Shown: positions 61,297-64,000 of the stretch, one piece after another | Layout of the letters: every line of letters begins with the position of its first letter | Position numbering within the stretch: position 1 is the first letter of the stretch | Source: Tyzzerella sp. An114 | GTDB taxonomy: Bacteria; Bacillota; Clostridia; Lachnospirales; Anaerotignaceae | Reading direction: 5' to 3' | DNA length: 64,000 nt | Assembly: GCF_002161055.1 (NCBI RefSeq) | Contig: NZ_NFLT01000007.1 | Coordinates: 59,400-123,399 of the forward strand | Program-made: the position numbers and the translations under genes | Notes under the pieces: model-generated | What the model was told of the DNA's origin: nothing | Seen by the model: the letters and a program-made list of their open reading frames with translations, nothing else | Databases searched by the model: none

Positions 61297-62745
61297 TTGA
61301 AAGATGATGATTTAGAGTTTGAAGATGAAATATATAAAGAGCCTAAAAAAGCATCGGATAATAGCGATAAAACAGCAAAAAAATCTTCTAAAAAAAAATC
61401 TTTTTTAATAGTTGCAATTTTAGCTTTTGTATGCGCTTCTTCTATATATGTTTATGATACATTTTATGGCAAACAAATTATAAGAAATACTATACAAAAA
61501 TATAGTAATAATATTTTAAATTCAAATTCTGATAGTGAAGAAACTGAAATTGTTGAAGATGAAAAGGGTGCTCCGGAAAGTCAATATATGACTTTTGGAA
61601 CCGATACAAAAAGTATATTTAAAAGTCTTGATAAAGGCTTTGTTCAATGTACAAAAGATGGCATAAAATACTATACTGATATTAAAAAAGAAAAATGGAA
61701 TGATACTTTTACAATGTCATCTCCTAATATGATAAGTGAAGAAAATTTTATTGCTGTATATGAAATTGCTGGGAGAGCAGTGAAAGTATATGACGAGAAT
61801 GGAAAATTTTATGATGTGTCAACAGATGCTCCTATTGTAAAAGTTGCTTTAAATAAAAATGGTTTTTTGGGTGTTCTTTCAAATGATAATGGTACATACA
61901 GAATAAAAATATTTAATAATCAGGGTAAAGCTGTTACAGAGAGAATAGAACCTGAAAAAAATATATTCCCAATATCTATTGACATATCTGATGATAATAC
62001 AACTTTTGCTATAAGTTATATTGATACAACAGATATAGAGGCTGTTTCAAAAGTGGTATTTTTTTATGTAAATGGTTCTGATGGGGAATATATAGATAAT
62101 ATGTTTGGGGCTGTTGAAAAACAAGATGAATATATTGCATATATATCTTTTATGGATAATGATAAACTTGTTGCTGTTACAGATACCAGTGTTTTTGCTA
62201 TGAATATTACAGGAAAAGAAATATGGTCTTATGATTTGCCAAATAAACTTGATAGAGTTAGTCTTTCTTGTAAAGATTACGTAGCTCTTGCTTGTGGTGA
62301 AAGCTTTAATGGAAAAGATGGATATAGTAATGGAACTGTTGTATTTTTAAATATGAATGGAAATGAGATTGGAAAATATGAGAGTAGTGGAACTGTTACA
62401 CATCTTTTAGCAACAGAATATGGAACTGTTGTGGGAAATTCTAAAGATTTTGCTATGGTAAAGAAAAGCGGTGGAGTTTTATGGGAGCATATAGCTACTC
62501 AGGATATAGATGACATAATTCCTATGGGGAAAAATGATGCTTTATATGTTACAAAAAATTATGTTCAGTATGCTGATATGAAAAAATATGTTCCAGTAAT
62601 ACTAAATGAAGAAAATAAAAAATCTGATACATCAAATGAACAGAAAACAGATGAAACAAATGAAGAAGTAACCACAACAGAAACAGTAGAAACAACAGAA
62701 GAAAATCCTAGTTCTCAACAAACAACAGAAGAACAGGCACAATAA
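61297..62745 (+). CDS. DUF5711-type membrane-anchored beta-propeller protein
   Basis: 482 residues; TTG at 61297 with GGAGG seven bases upstream gives MKDDDLEFEDE. A short charged cytoplasmic end, one membrane anchor (about 36-55), then a large outside domain of repeated strands (about 95-435) with recurring patterns like VAVYEIAGRAVKVYDENG, KIFNNQGKAV and EIWSYDLPNKLDRVS, consistent with a WD40/PQQ-like propeller. A Thr/Glu-rich tail (about 445-482) ends it. This matches DUF5711 proteins of Clostridia, often encoded beside cvpA as here. Function unknown; a scaffold on the outer membrane face is a reasonable guess. Confidence 0.78.
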   Translation: MKDDDLEFEDEIYKEPKKASDNSDKTAKKSSKKKSFLIVAILAFVCASSIYVYDTFYGKQIIRNTIQKYSNNILNSNSDSEETEIVEDEKGAPESQYMTFGTDTKSIFKSLDKGFVQCTKDGIKYYTDIKKEKWNDTFTMSSPNMISEENFIAVYEIAGRAVKVYDENGKFYDVSTDAPIVKVALNKNGFLGVLSNDNGTYRIKIFNNQGKAVTERIEPEKNIFPISIDISDDNTTFAISYIDTTDIEAVSKVVFFYVNGSDGEYIDNMFGAVEKQDEYIAYISFMDNDKLVAVTDTSVFAMNITGKEIWSYDLPNKLDRVSLSCKDYVALACGESFNGKDGYSNGTVVFLNMNGNEIGKYESSGTVTHLLATEYGTVVGNSKDFAMVKKSGGVLWEHIATQDIDDIIPMGKNDALYVTKNYVQYADMKKYVPVILNEENKKSDTSNEQKTDETNEEVTTTETVETTEENPSSQQTTEEQAQ

Positions 62746-62766
62746 ATATTTAAGGAAGTGTGTTTT

Positions 62767-63456
62767 ATGAACATTCTTGATATTGCAGTTATTGCAATAA
62801 TTGCTTTTTTTGCAGTAAAGGCATATAGAGGCGGTTTTATATTATCTTGTCTTAGTTTTTTGCCATCATTGTGTGCTTTGATAGTTACATATGTTTTTCA
62901 GCCTGTTTTAAGTAAATTTATAAGAAGTACAGAGTTTTATATAAATCTTAAAACAAGTATAGGGAACTTTTTAAGTATTGATAATGTTATATCTAATTCA
63001 GCTATGCAGGCACAGAGTGAAATAATAAATAATATGAATATTCCTAACTTTTTAAAGAGTACATTGATGGAAAATAATAATCCTGTTATATATAATATTC
63101 TTAATGTGGAGAGTATTGGAGATTATATTACAGGTTTTATTGCAAACATATTTATAAATATAGTTACAATGGTGCTTTTATTTGTAGTAACATCTATTGT
63201 TGTAAAGATTATAATAAAAACTTTAAATAGTGTTTCAAAATTACCAGTTGTAAACTCTTTGAATAAATTTGCAGGTCTTTTAGTAGGTTTTATTCAAGGG
63301 GCTGTTATCGTATGGGTTATATGTATAGGACTTACATTTTTCTATTTTAATCCATCATGGAAAGAGTTTTTTGAAATGTTAGATAGTTCTTTTATTGCAT
63401 CTTTTATGTATCAAAATAATATATTACTTTTTATGATATTAAGAATTTTTGGATAG
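62767..63456 (+). CDS. CvpA family membrane protein
   Basis: 229 residues; ATG at 62767 after AAGGAAG. Four membrane segments: NILDIAVIAIIAFFAVKAYRGGF at the N-terminus has the CvpA start pattern (D-x-x-x-x-x-x-x-x-x-x-x-G-x-x-x-G), then a 60-residue polar loop, then NIVTMVLLFVVTSIVVKII and the conserved LPVVNSLNKFAGLLVGFIQGAVIVWVI. CvpA was described in colicin V production and is linked to envelope stability. It follows DUF5711 by 21 bases and is likely co-transcribed. A terminator closes the operon before the rRNA promoter. Confidence 0.87.
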   Translation: MNILDIAVIAIIAFFAVKAYRGGFILSCLSFLPSLCALIVTYVFQPVLSKFIRSTEFYINLKTSIGNFLSIDNVISNSAMQAQSEIINNMNIPNFLKSTLMENNNPVIYNILNVESIGDYITGFIANIFINIVTMVLLFVVTSIVVKIIIKTLNSVSKLPVVNSLNKFAGLLVGFIQGAVIVWVICIGLTFFYFNPSWKEFFEMLDSSFIASFMYQNNILLFMILRIFG

Positions 63457-63458
63457 GG

Positions 63459-63488
63459 AAGCTATGGTTTTAACCATAGCTTTTTTTA
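63459..63488 (+). terminator. Terminator of cvpA
   Basis: AAGCTATGGTT-TT-AACCATAGCTT and further Ts. Confidence 0.9.
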
Positions 63489-63510
63489 TTTTTAATTGAA
63501 ATTTATTATT

Positions 63511-63538
63511 AAAAAACCTTTTGAAATCAAGGTTTTTT
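63511..63538. terminator. Second hairpin upstream of the rRNA promoter
   Basis: AAAAAACCTT/AAGGTTTTTT with an 8-base loop and T run; it insulates the rRNA promoter from upstream read-through. Confidence 0.7.
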
Positions 63539-63579
63539 TGATATTTTAAAAATTTTTTAAAATTTTTTGAAAAAAGTTG

Positions 63580-63608
63580 TTGACAATATAAAATCTACGT
63601 GATAATAT
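63580..63608 (+). promoter_or_regulatory. rRNA operon promoter
   Basis: TTGACA, 17-bp spacer, TAATAT. It is followed by a leader with a GTTGACC-GAAA-GGCAAC hairpin and then tRNA-Ala. Confidence 0.75.
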
Positions 63609-63665
63609 ATTTAGGCGGTTGACCGAAAGGCAACTGAAAAGAAAAAAAGATAGTTTGTATGGTAT

Positions 63666-63738
63666 GGGGGTTTAGCTCAGTTGGGAGAGCACCTGCCTTG
63701 CAAGCAGGGGGTCACGAGTTCGAATCTCGTAATCTCCA
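63666..63738 (+). tRNA. tRNA-Ala (anticodon TGC)
   Basis: Acceptor GGGGGTT/AATCTCC (two G-T pairs), anticodon stem CCTGC/GCAGG with loop CTTGCAA, anticodon TGC. T arm ACGAG-TTCGAAT-CTCGT. Discriminator A; CCA not encoded. This is the tRNA usually found in the 16S-23S spacer. Confidence 0.95.
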
Positions 63739-63921
63739 CTCAGTATCAAGATTAACTTGATACACTGTACCTTGAAAACTGAATATTGTAAAAAAGAGTC
63801 AATTAAATCGAGAAAAAACAAATTCTAAAAGATTTAACATGCAGTAAAGATTTATTTAATTAGATAATTCTTACGAAAAAAATATGTAGTATCGCTACTA
63901 CATTCAAGCATATGACGAAAT

Positions 63922-64000
63922 GGTCAAGCAATAAAGAGCACAGGGCGAATGCCTTGGCACTAGGAGCCGAAGAAGGACGTGATAAGCTGCGAAAAGCTAC
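63922..64000 (+). rRNA. 23S ribosomal RNA, 5' end (partial)
   Basis: The last 79 bases read GGTCAAGCAATAAAGAGCAC, then the conserved AGGGCGAATGCCTTGGCACT, GAAGGACGTGATAAGCTGCG. This is the start of bacterial 23S rRNA; the gene continues beyond the window. The spacer 63739-63921 carries the ACCTTGAAAACTGAATA sequence typical of Firmicute spacers and a small GTAGTATCGCTACTAC hairpin. No 16S rRNA lies upstream. Confidence 0.95.

Overview
The window is about 64 kb of a very AT-rich, gene-dense chromosome from a spore-forming anaerobic Clostridia-type Firmicute, probably Lachnospiraceae-like. The indications are consensus TTGACA/TATAAT promoters, strong AGGAGG ribosome binding sites with many TTG starts, a CIRCE/HrcA heat-shock operon, SLH-domain cell wall anchoring, an L10 leader, a SAM-I riboswitch, spore genes (SipL-like, PdaA-like, YhcN/YlaJ-like) and a fused flavodiiron/rubredoxin/reductase enzyme typical of anaerobes. 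There is no prophage, insertion sequence or CRISPR array that I can support.

Layout. 1-3058: tail of a G5-domain protein, tRNA-Leu(CAG), a VanW-family protein, a PH-domain protein and an internally duplicated DUF1963 protein. 3178-16435: the widespread lepA-hemW-hrcA-grpE-dnaK-dnaJ neighbourhood, split by a 1010-residue SLH surface protein and an ECF sigma/anti-sigma pair. 16461-22801: a DUF975 membrane protein, then rpmG-secE-nusG-rplK-rplA; a four-gene opposite-strand island of small membrane and secreted proteins separates these from rplJ-rplL, which have their own promoter and L10 leader. rpoBC does not follow rplL. 23047-29594: LysM protein, rho, and rpmE-yqhQ-prmC-prfA, then a ZIP-like membrane protein.

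29920-41701: glgP, tRNA-Arg(CCG), murA, sipL-like gene, signal peptidase I, a LacI regulator, ychF, the flavodiiron fusion and HPr. 41743-47450: small membrane and lipoproteins, pyrimidine nucleoside phosphorylase, a structured-RNA candidate in front of a frame-disrupted small membrane gene, a nitroreductase and a FAD dehydrogenase. 47565-53749: PdaA-like deacetylase, NiaR, a PfoR/EIIC-type membrane protein without EIIA/EIIB, a degenerate JAMM-TM-LysM protein, and a YtrA-type regulator with its ABC transporter and a perfect operator. 53782-64000: TspO, a divergent cis-prenyltransferase, a SAM-riboswitch-controlled NhaC-family (MetT-like) transporter, PepF, glgA, YkvI, DUF5711, CvpA, and finally a promoter followed directly by tRNA-Ala(UGC) and the start of 23S rRNA with no 16S gene in front.

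The core genes serve translation, protein folding, envelope building and glycogen turnover. The points most worth a second look are the rRNA operon start without 16S, the island inside the ribosomal protein operon, two terminator stems whose 3' arm is the next gene's Shine-Dalgarno, the tandem repeats at the flavodiiron promoter, the second palindrome beside CIRCE, and the RNA plus frameshifted gene near 44.2-44.5 kb. I see no convincing new multi-gene defence or mobile system. The 19.8-21.5 kb island is the nearest candidate for an undescribed small system, and its function is unknown. All functional calls rest on motif recognition by eye; no database search was run.
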